Part shown: positions 22,008-33,701 of the stretch, in pieces
Layout: every line of letters begins with the position of its first letter
Position numbering within the stretch: the stretch's first letter is position 1
Assembly (NCBI GenBank): GCA_004835665.1
Contig: RBKR01000001.1
Coordinates: 2,170,001 to 2,234,000 of the forward strand
Direction of reading: 5' to 3'
DNA from: Phoma sp. XZ068
Lineage: Eukaryota > Ascomycota > Dothideomycetes > Pleosporales > Didymellaceae
DNA: 64,000 bases
Position numbers and translations under genes: made by a program
The notes under the pieces: model-generated
Told to the model about the DNA's origin: nothing
Databases searched by the model: none
Seen by the model: the letters and a program-made list of their open reading frames with translations, nothing else

Positions 22008-24389
22008 ATGGACGGCGGCAGCAGTGTCACCGCCGCTGGCGATGCTCCGGCCGCGGGGCGGGTGCGAAAGCGGGCACCTGAGGCGTGCACCTTCTGCCGT
22101 CGACGAAAGGCGCGTTACTGTTCATGTCCAATTGTATCACTTGCTGACTGTACCAGATCAAGTGTAGCACTGAACGCCCTACTTGTGCGAATTGCAAAAC
22201 CCATGGGATGACTTGCAACTATGAGCCGATTGACGATGCTGTCCGTGCCCGAACTGCTCGCCCCAGCAAGATTGCACGGAAGGAGATTGTGCCAGAACAG
22301 ACTGCAGCTCCGACCATCCCCAGGGCAAAATCAACGTCTGATGACGATTCTGTCCGCTCCAACATAGACTCAGCCAGTCGAGCGAACAATGTGTCTCGTA
22401 TTGTGGTCTCTTCGAATGGCATGCCCAGCTACCACGGCCGTACAAGCACACTGTTCGAAGAAAGCTACCATGATCGATCCACACCTGAAGCTAACTCCAG
22501 GATGCCTGAGGAGTGGGTGGAAAAAGGTCTCATTGCTGAAGCTGCTTGTCAACGTCAGCTTGAGGATGTTAACTTTCGCCTTGGTAAACTCGACTTCGAC
22601 GGCGTCGAGCCTGAGTTAGGCCAGCACCTATTGTCACTGCACTGGAATCGACAACATCACTCGTTCCTTATCACATATCGACCTGCATTCATGCGAGACA
22701 TGGCATGTAAAGGTCCAAACTTCTCTAAGCTTCTCCTAAACGCTATCTTCTTCAGTGCTTCAAAATTCAGCCCTCGTCGCGAGCTCCGAAGGGACCCTGA
22801 TGACGTGCGGACTGCTGGCTGGAAGTTCCGTGAGCGAGTGCGAGGGCTACTAGGTGGTGCTTTAGACAAGAGCGACATCACTACCATACAGGCACTGCTA
22901 ATTATGTGTAACTCCTTGTTCGCATTGGGAGATGAACGCAGCGCAGCCTGGCTGTACGCTGGCCTAGCATTTCGTATGATTGTTGACCTGGGTATTCACG
23001 TAGACAAGGCGGATAGCACTCGTCGCAAGTTCTCGGATGAGGACCTTGAAATCCGCAGGCGAGTCTTCTGGGCCGCATTTGGTGAGTTGAGGCGTTCTGC
23101 TAGTGAATAGTTCTAACAACCAGTACAGTCGTCGACAAGATACAAAGTTTGTATCAAGGTCGACCGGTCACCATCAAAGAGTCTGACACACTGGTACCGA
23201 TCAAGTTTCTGGACACCTACGAAGAGCTCGAGCATTGGACGCCCTTGGCCTTTCTAACACAGTCAGACGTGGCTTATTCTGGATCGCCAGCATACAGCAT
23301 TTCCACGTTCAAGCACCTTTGCCAGCTTTCTGTAATCTTGAGCGATATTTTGAGCACTATCTACACAGAGCGTAGTTCCGACAAGAGCTCAGCTGAGCTG
23401 TCTACTAAACTTGAAAGCATACATGCGACACTACAGGCTTGGTATCGAGACCTACCGCCCCATCTGGCCGACCTGGGCAAACTGCCGACGACTCCGCCTC
23501 CACACGTGTTGAGCCTACTGTAAGTGTTTAGCCGCACTTATGTCGCCGCCGAGCTAACCGCAACAGCGCCATGTACCATGTCCTCATGATCCTCTTGCAT
23601 CATCCATTTGTCGCCGACGGCCACCTATACAACACTTCCCGCAGCATTTCTGTCAATTCGTTGAAGTGTTGCGCTATGGCAGCAAACGACATTGTGCACC
23701 TGGTGCGAGTCTTTGACAAAGCTTTTAGCGTACGGAGAGCCCCGTACCTGATATCCTATGCAACATATGTCGCCGCGACTATTCATGTGCGGATTGCAGC
23801 AAAGCGTGGCCCTGGATCGGATGCCCATAGCAGTCTTGCCGCCTGTCTAGCAGTCTTCCAAGAAAACCAGGAAACTAATCCAGCCGTTAGACGCGCCAAC
23901 GCGCTTGTACAGAACCTGATGAAGAGACTTGGAGTGCGCATGCAGAGTATCGATGAGTGTCGCATTCACAAAGACACGAATGGTAATAACCACCGACTGT
24001 CCCCGGAGGCATTTTCAAACGCGGCAACAGGCCGTGGCCCAAGCCTTCAAGGGCTAGACATCGACGGCATCATCCAGAGTTTCGTGCGTGAGCAGGAGAA
24101 CGCACAAATGACACAAGTGGGCACCCCGGATCACTCTACAACCAATGCGGCAACTCCTACGCCCATGCCGCCGCCAAGGGCCTCCGCTGTAGCCGGCAAT
24201 ATGCTCGATACTGGAAGCCACGATGTGAATTCCATGACCTATGACTACAACGGGCCATGGATGGCTCAGGGCCAGCATCACATCTACGGAGACGCCACAG
24301 TGCCTGTCGATGATTTGTACTATGGCTTCAACAGCGCCGCTCTGGACAGCTTCCCTATCACACCCTTTTTGGAATGGAACACTATGTGA
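22008..24389 (+). CDS. Zn2Cys6 transcription factor, nirA-like architecture
   Basis: Exons 22008-22109, 22157-23081, 23129-23519 and 23567-24389 give 746 residues. The zinc cluster has Cys27, Cys30, Cys37, Cys44, Cys47 and Cys54 in the exact CX2CX6CX6CX2CX6C spacing, but only if the first intron is 22110-22156 with a GC donor. A basic linker follows. The middle-homology region (fungal_trans type) is seen in LLNAIFFSASKFSP, AWLYAGLAFRMIVDLGIHVD and RRRVFWAAFVVDKIQSLYQGRP. The layout resembles the nirA/NIT-4 nitrate regulators, but target genes cannot be told. It is divergent from the CTP-type citrate carrier, a plausible target by position only. Confidence 0.88.
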
Positions 24390-25117
24390 TAATCTGCTCA
24401 AGGGTACTATCAGCTCCTCGGCTCTGGTCTCGACTATGGAGAGCTTCTAGATGGGACCATAAAAGTAGCGGTAATTAGGTAGCTCAAATTCCCCATGAGA
24501 AGTTCCCCATGGGGAAAATGGAGAACGGCACGCAATTGCTGAACCACAATTGCGATGCGGGCAATGTACCGAGCCAAGACCACCGCCAGAAGGCCAAGCA
24601 CACAAGCCCTCCCAGATGTGAGGCTTAGCGAAAATCTCCGGACTTGGGAGGCTTAGCCTTGTAAAGTTATTTGGTTGTCTGGTTTGACGAGAGAGGATTC
24701 ATGGAGCCAAGCGTTTGCCAAGCGCGAACAAAGAATGCAGGACAGACCCCGCTCCACCCTAGGTCCAGCCCTACCTCGTCAAATCCAACTTGCGAGTCGT
24801 GTAAAGCCTCGCGGTATGCAGTTTCAGCCGCAGCTGAGATCTAGAAGTCTCGCCTTCCGAAGCTATCCAAGATCGTGAGCGATTCACTCAGAAGCAGCAA
24901 CCATCACATCACAAGTTCACCAAAAACGGCTGGCAGCCAAGTAGAGCTAGCAAGATACGTCAATTAAAGGAGTGAATTAACCAATTAAGACTACAGAACG
25001 AATTCAAAATAACAATCGAGCCAGGGGCTATCCAAACTCCAGCCCCAATGTCCGTAATGTACCTGTACTCTACAACACTCTAAGAGTTTAGATATAGAAG
25101 TCTAACGGACAACGCCA
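24390..25117. other. Intergenic between convergent genes, 0.73 kb
   Basis: Includes a near-perfect local duplication TTCCCCATGAGAAGTTCCCCATG at about 24489-24511. The frame at 24675-24878 has no recognisable content. No gene seen. Confidence 0.5.
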
Positions 25118-26182
25118 TTATATCAACGCAAATCCCAATCCAACGAAGCCCAGTAGCGCGCCGCGGTCTAGGTTGAGCGCGTTGCGAACGGCTGCGCCGC
25201 TGAATTGGGCAGGGCCACCAGTGCTAGAAGACGACGATCCACCATTGTTGTTCGGTGAAGTGGAAGTCTGGAATCCTGAGCCTCCAGTCGGAGCTGTTGA
25301 ATCTGCTGGTGCATTAGCGGCAGTCGTTTCTGTAGCGGCGGAGCCCTTGGTAGCTTCATCCGTGGCAGTGGTATCAGGGGGAGTGGTGTCGCTAGCAGCG
25401 GTGTCGGTAGGGGCCATACCAGTCTTCGCAGCGTCTGTACCACCAGCAGCGGAGCCAGCAGGGGCAGTACCAGCAGGTGGGGATCCATTCGAGCCTTTGG
25501 ATTGGTCACTGTTTCGATACAATCAGCAGGCATCTTGCAAAAATTTAGGATACACTTACGGTCCATTCTGTCCCGATCCAGACGACGGAGAAGCTGGAGA
25601 TCCATCCGTGGCAGGGGGCGACCCGTTGGCACCTGCTGATGAGGTTGCCTGCGCAGGAGAGGCGGGGATACCAGGCCGTCCAGATTCATTCGGCTTGAGA
25701 GCAGGGTTTGTTGCAGTAACAGCTGGGCCAGGTTTAGGATAAGACGTTAGAGCTGATGGAGGGGTACCACCTCCATCACTCGGTTCAGATATATATCCAC
25801 CAGGAAAAGTTTGAGGTGTTGGATAAGTAATACCTCCACCATTCTCTTCAGATGGGATTCCGGCAGGAGGAGTATAACGTGTTGGACCACCATCTCCAAC
25901 AGTGGGTACAGTCGGGATTCCGCCACCGTCGGGATAAGGTGTTGCTATTGATGATGAAACATCTCCTCCGAGCATATTGTTGGGATCAGGATACGGTGTC
26001 GCACTCGAGATTTCTGCTGCACTTGGTATCGCACCCGGATCAATATAATTAGGGTGACTTGGCGAAGGTGTTTCTGAAGGAAAGGCTGCTGGACTACCAT
26101 CCACGGAAGGTTCGGCCAACTGCCCATGTACACATGGGAGACCGACTACCATGAGGAGGAATGAAAGTTCGAGGATCTTCAT
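25118..26182 (-). CDS. GPI-anchored Pro/Ser/Thr-rich cell-surface protein
   Basis: Exons 26182-25560 and 25508-25118 give 337 residues. MKILELSFLLMVVGLPCVHG is a signal peptide (an ATG at 26203 would add seven residues). The mature part is low complexity with imperfect repeats of TPYPDGGG / YTPPAGIPSEENGGG type, then Ala/Thr/Asp-rich and Ser/Gly-rich stretches. The C-terminus has small residues (SGAA) followed by a hydrophobic tail ending GFVGLGFALI, a GPI-attachment signal. The composition suggests heavy O-glycosylation and a wall or membrane-surface location. No catalytic domain is present. It is divergent from a membrane-anchored aspartic-protease-like gene. Confidence 0.8.
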
Positions 26183-26831
26183 ATTCGTACGTTGGAAGGT
26201 CATGACTATTGCAAATAAAACAAACCGGAGACAGGTGAAAGGACCAAGGAGGATGATAATGGTGATAGTGATGTGGAAGAGGCAAGATCTTGACCTTTTA
26301 AGTCTCTTTCCCAGACCCTGCTTCTTTGTCTCAACCGCTTGATTTCTTTCTGATACGCCACAAAACTCCAATTGGTACTTTGACAGACTTACCCTGTCAA
26401 GGCGCCTATAGTACTTTCAGCCATTTCAGCTCTCAAACGCGACCCTTCAAAATTTGAACATGTAGCTGCGATGTGAAGTTGGACGCCTCAGCCTCGCCGT
26501 TCAGAGCATAGTTCCCATACTAAACGACGGGTCACTTTGATAGTGTACCAGACATGGTCGTGGTGAGCCAAGATTAAAACCCCTCGTTCGAGATCGAGTT
26601 AGACTGGTGTGAGCCCTTGTAGGCGAATAACAAGCGAATCCAGACGGAATACTTCGTTCCGCGAACGTCGTTCGAAGGGCTACTGAGCTTTGACTCGGTC
26701 GGGACTCTCTCGACCACAATGCATCTGGGTAACGGAAGCGAGCGCATGGTTGTTATCCATGCCTTCTTGTGAGGCTCAATAAGAGGGACATAGCATCACA
26801 CAGATTCCATGTGAGTCCACCAACTTCCATC
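26183..26831. other. Divergent promoter interval, 0.65 kb
   Basis: Lies between two cell-surface genes. It may hide a signal-peptide-coding first exon of the plus-strand gene, since the model starting at 26832 lacks one. Confidence 0.45.
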
Positions 26832-28559
26832 ATGAGCAACACCACGCATGCACCTTCTCCTTTGGTGGTCAAGAACTCTGGGAGATGGCTAGGTAACGAT
26901 GGCTCATGGTCAACGTAAGTCCATCGCTATTTTGTACCCGCATGTCATTTCTTCATATTACCTTATAAAGGTGTTAAAAACTCCATTCGAGGGCAAATTG
27001 AACCATACTCTAAGTATTCATTGACAATGGCTAGGTTCTACATGCATGTCGGTACCCCACCTCAAATTTTCTATGTTTTGCCATCTTTGGACGGACAGAC
27101 AGCCTATTTGCCGATAGACAAGGCCTGTCTGCCAGGTGGACTCAACCTCACCAACTGTGGACAGTCCCGTGGAGTTGAAGTCTTTGCCTCAAAACCTGGT
27201 GTTGGATTCCAGAAGAACGAATCGACAACGTGGAGTGAGATGGGCACATACCAAATCCCTTTCGGCCGTGAACACGGATTACTAGGGAATGCCGTCTATG
27301 GCTTGGACGCCGTAGGCCCTTCCTCAAGTGGGTCTGCAGATGCACCTACCTTGCAAAACCAAGCCGTCGCCTCATACGCAACATCCGACTTTTGGATCGG
27401 ACGGCTCGGATTATCAATGTTTGCCCTTAACTTGAGCGACACAAATCAGCCCCATTCTTTCCTGGGTCGCCTGAAAGAGGAGGGGAAGATCCCGAGTCTC
27501 TCGTTTGGCTACCAGGCTGGGGCCTCATATCGATTTACCAAAACACCCGGAAGCCTCGTCTTGGGCGGCTATGACCGAGCTCGTACTTCAAACGACTCGC
27601 TCCTCATCACTTCATCAGAGGGTCATATTGTTGGCCTTCAAAAGCTCACGGCGACTTTGAATAATGGTACCGTCTTGCCGCTGCTCGATCGTGGTGTTTT
27701 GGCCTTCATCGATGCCGACGTTCCCGAGCTTTGGCTGCCACCTGCTCTATGTGATACCTTCGCTTCAGCCTTTGGGCTTACTTACCATAACGGATCAGGC
27801 CGATACATCGTTAACGATACTGATCACGCTCAGTTACTCGAATCTTTGCCAGTATTCAGATTCACTATAGGCAAATCGACAGCGGGAGGGGAGACGATCC
27901 TGATCGAGATACCATATGCTGCGTTTGACTTGCAACTGTCATACCCGATCTTCGCTGATGCGGTCAATTACTTCCCATTACGAAGAGCGGCGAATGCCAG
28001 TCAGATTACCCTTGGGCGATCGTTTTTACAGGAAGTGTATATGACCGTTGATTGGGAACGGGACGTATTCAACCTCAGTCAGGCAGTTTTCAATTCACCC
28101 ATGCCGGAACCTGACCTTGTAACGATCCAGCCGAAGGACAGCACGAACAGTCTGATACCCACGTCACCCGAGAACGGAGGCAGCTCAGCAAAATTATCTG
28201 CGGGCGCCATTGGTGGGATAGTTGCTGGCGCAATTGTCCTACTCTTGGGCGGCCTGGGCGTGTGGTACTTCCTTCGAAGACGGAAAGCAAAGAAGAATGC
28301 AGCTGCAGAAGTTGGGTCACAGGTAGCAGACGAGAAGCCTGATACTTCTTATTACGCACCGGAGGTCGCAGAAAAGTCGCCTTCGTATCACAACACCGGT
28401 TTGGAGCTCGACGGAACGGTTGTAGGTGAGCTACCTGCACCGTATGAGCCAGACCGCACACACGAAGTTGGGCGCAAACAAACATACAACATGGATGCAG
28501 CAGAACTTGATTGTGTTGAGCCGGTCTATGAGCTACCTTCGCATAGTGTAGACAGATAG
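26832..28559 (+). CDS. Membrane-anchored aspartic-protease-like protein lacking catalytic motifs
   Basis: Exons 26832-26914 and 27035-28559 give 535 residues; the intron branch point is TTGAC and the join restores STFYMHVGTPPQ, the usual A1-family entry. The A1 fold is followed by one membrane helix (about residues 418-443, IGGIVAGAIVLLLGGLGVWYF) flanked by RRRK, and a ~90-residue cytosolic tail with Tyr-rich segments. Where active peptidases have DTG or DSG, this protein has SLDGQ (about 45-49) and IDADV (about 253-257). The sequence therefore shows loss of both catalytic triplets, making hydrolysis unlikely. Several Asn-glycosylation sites lie in the ectodomain. A surface sensor or binding role is inference. 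The start is uncertain because no signal peptide is visible. Confidence 0.78.
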
Positions 28560-29650
28560 CATCTCGATAAATTTCGATGTTCCTCCGAGGTCATTGCCAT
28601 CACTTGTTCCATAACTTTGACGTATTAAACAGATGAAATCCAAACCTATATCTCCTTCGCATCAGCTGTTTACTTATAATTGTCAAATCATCTCAGTTCT
28701 GCTGGTTTCATTGATCTGAAGGTGATGCAGGCGCTATGGTCCGCAGCGAGATTGGCATGACCATGATGCATTGATTTGGACCTATACTCCACTAACAGAG
28801 ATCAGGACCAACCGGTTGACTAACGGTTTTCTTCAATGGTCATGTGACACAATACAGTGTAGGGGAAGCAGATTCGCTGTTGCCCACGTATTCTCCTATC
28901 AAGCGAAAGCTTATTATGATGACACCATTTAATTCAGGTCCTTGCTTGCGCTTCAAGACAAATTCTACTATTATAACATCATTCTTATCCCATTTAATAT
29001 ACATCAAATATCTTGAGCTCCCCTTTATTTTGCCAACGGTGCTGACCCGTACGTGGAATCGTCCATGAGCAAGACCCAGTCTCGATGCACAGAATTTCCA
29101 GCTGCCGAGGCTGACGAATTCACTCGCTTGACATCTGAGATCATTGGACGACTTGAGATGCTAGATCAAGAGTTGAAGATGTTGCGGTCAAAGATGCAAC
29201 AAGCTAGAGAAGATGCTAAAGATGACTCTACATAGGTTTCAATCCGCTAGCCTAGAGGACGTTCTTGCGGGTCCTCCCTGAAAAATGCTCTCCTATTGTG
29301 CGCCTTTGTAGGACGAAAACGTTTGTAGGAGATCGGAAACGCAATACAAACTGACGAAAATGGATTCAGAGCGCAAACAAGGGATGAACAGGCTGCCCTT
29401 GTATGACGACCACCTAACCACCGATGAGCCCGACGAAGATATGTTCAATTTGTATTCAGTTTGGTAACAATTTCTGAAATAGTTTCCACCAACGCTACGC
29501 TTCGAGGGCTGGGTATTCGACTACACGTGATTTTACAATCGGTTTATGATATTCGATACATTACATTACATTAGTCTAAGCGAAAATTGAGATCTATAGC
29601 GAATATCGAACAGGAAACACAAAAATACCTAAGTGCTCCCTTGATCTGTA
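28560..29650. other. Intergenic, 1.1 kb
   Basis: Mostly AT-rich with no recognised element except the short coiled-coil-like frame at 29065-29235. Confidence 0.5.
29065..29235 (+). CDS. Possible small coiled-coil protein (hypothetical)
   Basis: ATG-initiated frame of 56 residues. From residue 15 on it shows leucine/methionine heptads (EFTRLTSEIIGRLEML, ELKMLRSKMQQA) and a charged end, which is a coiled-coil composition rather than random translation. No homologue is recognised and there is no domain. It could be a real short gene, the last exon of a larger one, or a relic. Confidence 0.33.
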   Translation: MSKTQSRCTEFPAAEADEFTRLTSEIIGRLEMLDQELKMLRSKMQQAREDAKDDST

Positions 29651-30565
29651 TTAAAGAGTCTCAAATAGACTATCCTCCTTCAACCATGTCCCAAAATCCT
29701 TCAAATTCGGGTTAATCTGCCTGACCTTGGCGATGTCGGCACCATAGCCTACGTCCCCAAACCACTTGAACATCAAACCGAGATCCTTGACCATCATATT
29801 GATAGCTGCAGAGATAAATCTAAAGGTTGTTGGTGGTGTCTGACCTGTCTTCTGAGCAAAGATAGTCTTGAACTGCGTGTAAGTGAGCTCGTCGCCCGCA
29901 AGCGACAGTGACTGCCCCTTATACTCCTCAGGCTTGGTGAAAGCTTGAGCGGCGAAGAAACCGATATCGCTCGTTGCAATAAGCTGGAGAGGCTTCCCCT
30001 TAAGCGTTGCATCCCAGCTGGTTGCAAACACCTTGCCAAGGAAACCAGGGACAAGGTTTTCGTAGAACGCAACAGGGCGCAAGACAACCCAGTCCATCTC
30101 TTTGTTTGCAGTCTTCTCAAATAGGTGCTGCTCAACGCGGTGCTTGCTGGCAAAGTGCGGAACCGATGTCGCGTCAGTGCTTGATTTGGCACCTCCACGG
30201 TCAACTGAGGAGTATACAAAGTGCTTGACACCGTGCTTGATGGCAGCATCAATCAGAGCTTTGCCCTGCTTCTCTTCTGATTGTGGTGTTGCTCCATCAC
30301 CGATAGCAACCTGTACACTGGATATTCCCCAGATTGGCAGTGCGGTGGCCTGCTTAGCCTTCTGGAAGACGTCTTCAACGTCATCAAGATGGCCTGTGAT
30401 AAGCTTGATGTTTGATGACTTCGCTTGAAGCTTTTGGGCAGATGCGGATTGTGCGTTTCGAGTAAGAGCTAGGATCTCAAAATCGGCATCTGCTTTCAAC
30501 AGTGCATCAATAGTTGCAGTGCCCTGCTTGCCAGTGGCGCTGGTGATGAGTAGTGCCCTCGACAT
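29651..30565 (-). CDS. NmrA-like NAD(P)-binding protein
   Basis: Intronless, 304 residues from ATG 30565 (MSRALLITSATGKQG). The N-terminal dinucleotide-binding motif is TSATGKQGTATIDALL, the usual GxxGxxG variant of atypical SDRs in the NmrA/isoflavone-reductase-like group. VVLRPVAFYENLVPGFLG and SDIGFFAAQAF are also typical of the family. The classical YxxxK pair is not obvious, so it may sense NAD(P) redox state, as NmrA does, or act as a reductase. No nitrogen-regulation partner is adjacent. A candidate longer start at 30640 is less likely. Confidence 0.85.
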   Translation of the reverse strand: MSRALLITSATGKQGTATIDALLKADADFEILALTRNAQSASAQKLQAKSSNIKLITGHLDDVEDVFQKAKQATALPIWGISSVQVAIGDGATPQSEEKQGKALIDAAIKHGVKHFVYSSVDRGGAKSSTDATSVPHFASKHRVEQHLFEKTANKEMDWVVLRPVAFYENLVPGFLGKVFATSWDATLKGKPLQLIATSDIGFFAAQAFTKPEEYKGQSLSLAGDELTYTQFKTIFAQKTGQTPPTTFRFISAAINMMVKDLGLMFKWFGDVGYGADIAKVRQINPNLKDFGTWLKEDSLFETL

Positions 30566-31994
30566 TGTGATAAGTTCTAGGAAACTTGACGATGTGATTG
30601 GCGGAATTGGATCGTGAGCCGTGATTGGGTGGCGAGACAATGTTCGATTGATGATTGTTGTCTATCTTTTCTGTTTGATTTGTATGCAGCTGTAGAATTG
30701 GAGGATTGATGATTCGAATGTGTGTATGTGTTTGTGTTGAATACTACGTTCACGTCCTTATATGCTTGAGCAGGATCATACTGTATGCCAGTGCGAAAGT
30801 AAGAAGTTTGTCAGCTCTGTGTTTTGTCCGTTGTGTCGGTGCAACGAATGCCGACAGGGACTCACCGAGTGTCCGCATTACCAAGCACGCTCAAGCCTGA
30901 TCAATCAGGCAAGAACACTTTACATGCATGAGCTATCGCGGTGTCTCGCGCACTGACGCGATCGCGGCACTTACTACGACAAGACAATACCGATAGCCTT
31001 CCCTTAGTCAACTTCTCCCACTCCAGTGCCGCGATTTGCAGTGCGCGCTGCCCACCAGCTTCCCCATGACAGTTATTGATACAGCAGCCACATTCTACCA
31101 CTCCCGAGCCCTTCGTGGTGTTTCGACAATCGTATAAATGCCCACGAGAGTATGCACATTATCCCAGACCTGGATTGCGAAATGTGTAGACGTATGGTGT
31201 TGACCAAATGTTCGCGGGTAACTACGTTCGCAGGCTTGGCCTCCATGTAGCGACCCCGCTCCCAACCATTGACGACTGCTCAGTACCCAACGATGATATA
31301 GGAAAATGTTCCCAAGACACGTAAGATAGCAGTAGAGTGGAGGGCCCATCAGCTGCATCCAGAACGAAAAGCGTCCTTACTAGTGACTGCTCTGTTACAA
31401 GGGTGAGCATATACTTTAACTGGTAGTTGGGGTGAACTTGAGCTCAATGGTGCCGCTTTGACGAGAAATCCAGCGTGGTTCGAAGAGCACGCTTTACATC
31501 ATCGATGCCTGCAACAACGCAATGAACAGCAACTCATCAAATTATGTCAAATCACAACATGCACCGACTTCGGGCCCGCCTAGTGTTCATAAGAGCAACC
31601 CCGCGTCTGCACTTGGGCGCATTCCCTCGATGCGGAGGACGGACAGCTGCCAACATGCGCTCGCCGCAGTTTCCTGCTGCATGTATCGTCCTGGAAGCTA
31701 CGAAAATTAACAGCTGCCTTGCGTGCAAGACAACCACAAATCATGCATCAGAGAGATTTCTTGTCTAGCAAATATAGAGCTTGGCTGGAAGGCGAAAGAA
31801 AAGTACTCGACTTGAAAGGTGAAACGGATTGGAGGCCGTAGGCTGATGCATATCGTCGTCACATCGAGTGCAACGATGGATAACTCCACAGTACCATATC
31901 TTTGCATCATGGCAGAGCCAACCCATCCGTGTCTTGTTATAGCGACAGCCTTTATCCAAACTTCGCTAATAGTAAACAGCGGTGCTGTACCTAC
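30566..31994. other. Intergenic, 1.4 kb
   Basis: Upstream region of the NmrA-like gene and 3' flank of the MFS gene. Several short overlapping frames on both strands lack any protein signature. No gene supported. Confidence 0.5.
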
Positions 31995-33701
31995 TCAAAT
32001 CGGATAGACGAAAGACTTGTTTTGCAGATCCGTGAGATCGAGGACTGCAATGTTCACCTTGACCCTTACGGTCTCTCCTTCAGCATTGGTTTCTTCCACG
32101 TAGCCACCCTCACTCTCATCGTCACTTAGACTACCTAATTGCCTTTGTCTTTCTGCGTTCCTTCGCGAAAGGATAAATCTTATGACCATCAAGATCGCGG
32201 GTGTGCCCACCCATGCAATGATGATTTGCGATATCCACGCGCCATAGTAGCGCGGCCCGGCAGAGGGTACCCAGATCTGAGGCGAGACGAGATTGCCCAC
32301 ACAGTAGCCAAGCATGAACATGACGTTACGTGTGAGCTTTTTGGTATAGCCTGCGGCCGTCGATGTCGTCCAACCCAGCGCGATGATATACGTGACTCCA
32401 TACGTATTCGATGCTAGAATGAGACAAGCTAGCAAGGCTATCTTGCGTTCCCAGGCAATGGAGACCATTCCAATGCCACCGGCAATCGAAGGCAGGCACC
32501 AGACCGAAGCGTGGAACGCAATGTTGCGTGGCCATTTTCGAAGGGCCAGTGTCGCAACAATACAGCAGGACACACCAAATGCCCCTCCTGCTGCCGTGAC
32601 CAATGTTGAGTTTAGTGGCGATATTCCTATGGATGTTGTGATCAAGTTCTTCTGCCCGTAATTGAGATTGTTCGAGTACATCAAGGTGAATGATTGTAGC
32701 GCAAACAACCATGATACCGGGTCTTTGACAGTCTCAAGAAACTGCTCTTTCTTGAAGTGCTTCTGCTCAATTGAGCTCTGGTGAGATGCATGCACGCGGC
32801 GTACTACGTGAACCTTCTCTTCCAGTGACAGCCAATGCGCGTCTGCCGGGTTATTGGGATAGTCGACCCAGACCCAGATGGCTAGTAGAAGGGTAATACC
32901 TCCAGTAACAATGTGCAGTAGCTTCCATGGGAGGACTGCGCCTGTGGTGAAGAGTAGGCCGTAGGAGACAAAAGCGGTAACAACAGGGGCGGCCAGGCAG
33001 CTGATCCAGAGAACAGGCTGTAGGAATGACTGTTCATGGCGATTGAAGAACATACCGATAGTAATCTCCATTGCCGGGACAATAACCGCTTCGGCGGCTC
33101 CCAATGCAAGACGCATAACGACAAGACCAGCGTAGCGCACGGCGACGCAATGCAAGAAGACAATGACCGCCCAACTGAACACTACGCCGCCGACAAACTT
33201 GCCAAAAGGCAATCGTTGCATTAGGTAATGTCCGGGCCATTGGAAGGCAAGATAACCTAGTATGATTAGCTTCTACAAATTATTCTGAGGTTCGAGATTC
33301 TCATACCGACGTAGAACATTGTGTTCAAATTGTTGTATTCGGCTTTCGTAATATGTGTTTCCTCGAACAGGCCCAGAATGGCTGCGTACCCAAGTGTCGA
33401 TTTGTCGATCTAGACACTGTTAATTTTGTGCAATCCGCTCATGGATCATATAACATACAAAGAGAACGATATTGATGGCCGAAAGTAGCGTCATCAGCCG
33501 CCAATACACTTTTCGTCGCAGCTGCTTCTCCTTCTCCTCGGTCAAAGGACCAAACTCATGGCCATGATCTTCGAGCAGCCGAAGCGTAACATCAGCGTTA
33601 CGAGCATCCACGGTCTTCTTCGCAGGTGATGTCTCCGATTCGGAGAGTATCTTTTCGTTTCCCATATCAGTTGGCCGGGCGTTTCGTAGGTTGCAGGACA
33701 T
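31995..33701 (-). CDS. MFS permease, Dal5/anion:cation symporter type
   Basis: Exons 33701-33459, 33409-33307 and 33256-31995 give 535 residues. The joins restore the classic first-loop pattern IDKSTLGYAAILGL, then GYLAFQWPGHYLMQRLPFGKF. About 12 hydrophobic segments follow. The stretch NTYGVTYIIALGWTTSTAAGYTKK and the late NLVSPQIWVP are typical of the allantoate/vitamin/carboxylate permease group. The cargo is therefore probably an organic anion, but cannot be named. The acidic N-terminus and the C-terminal tail are cytosolic. A second in-frame ATG lies at 33665. Confidence 0.88.
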
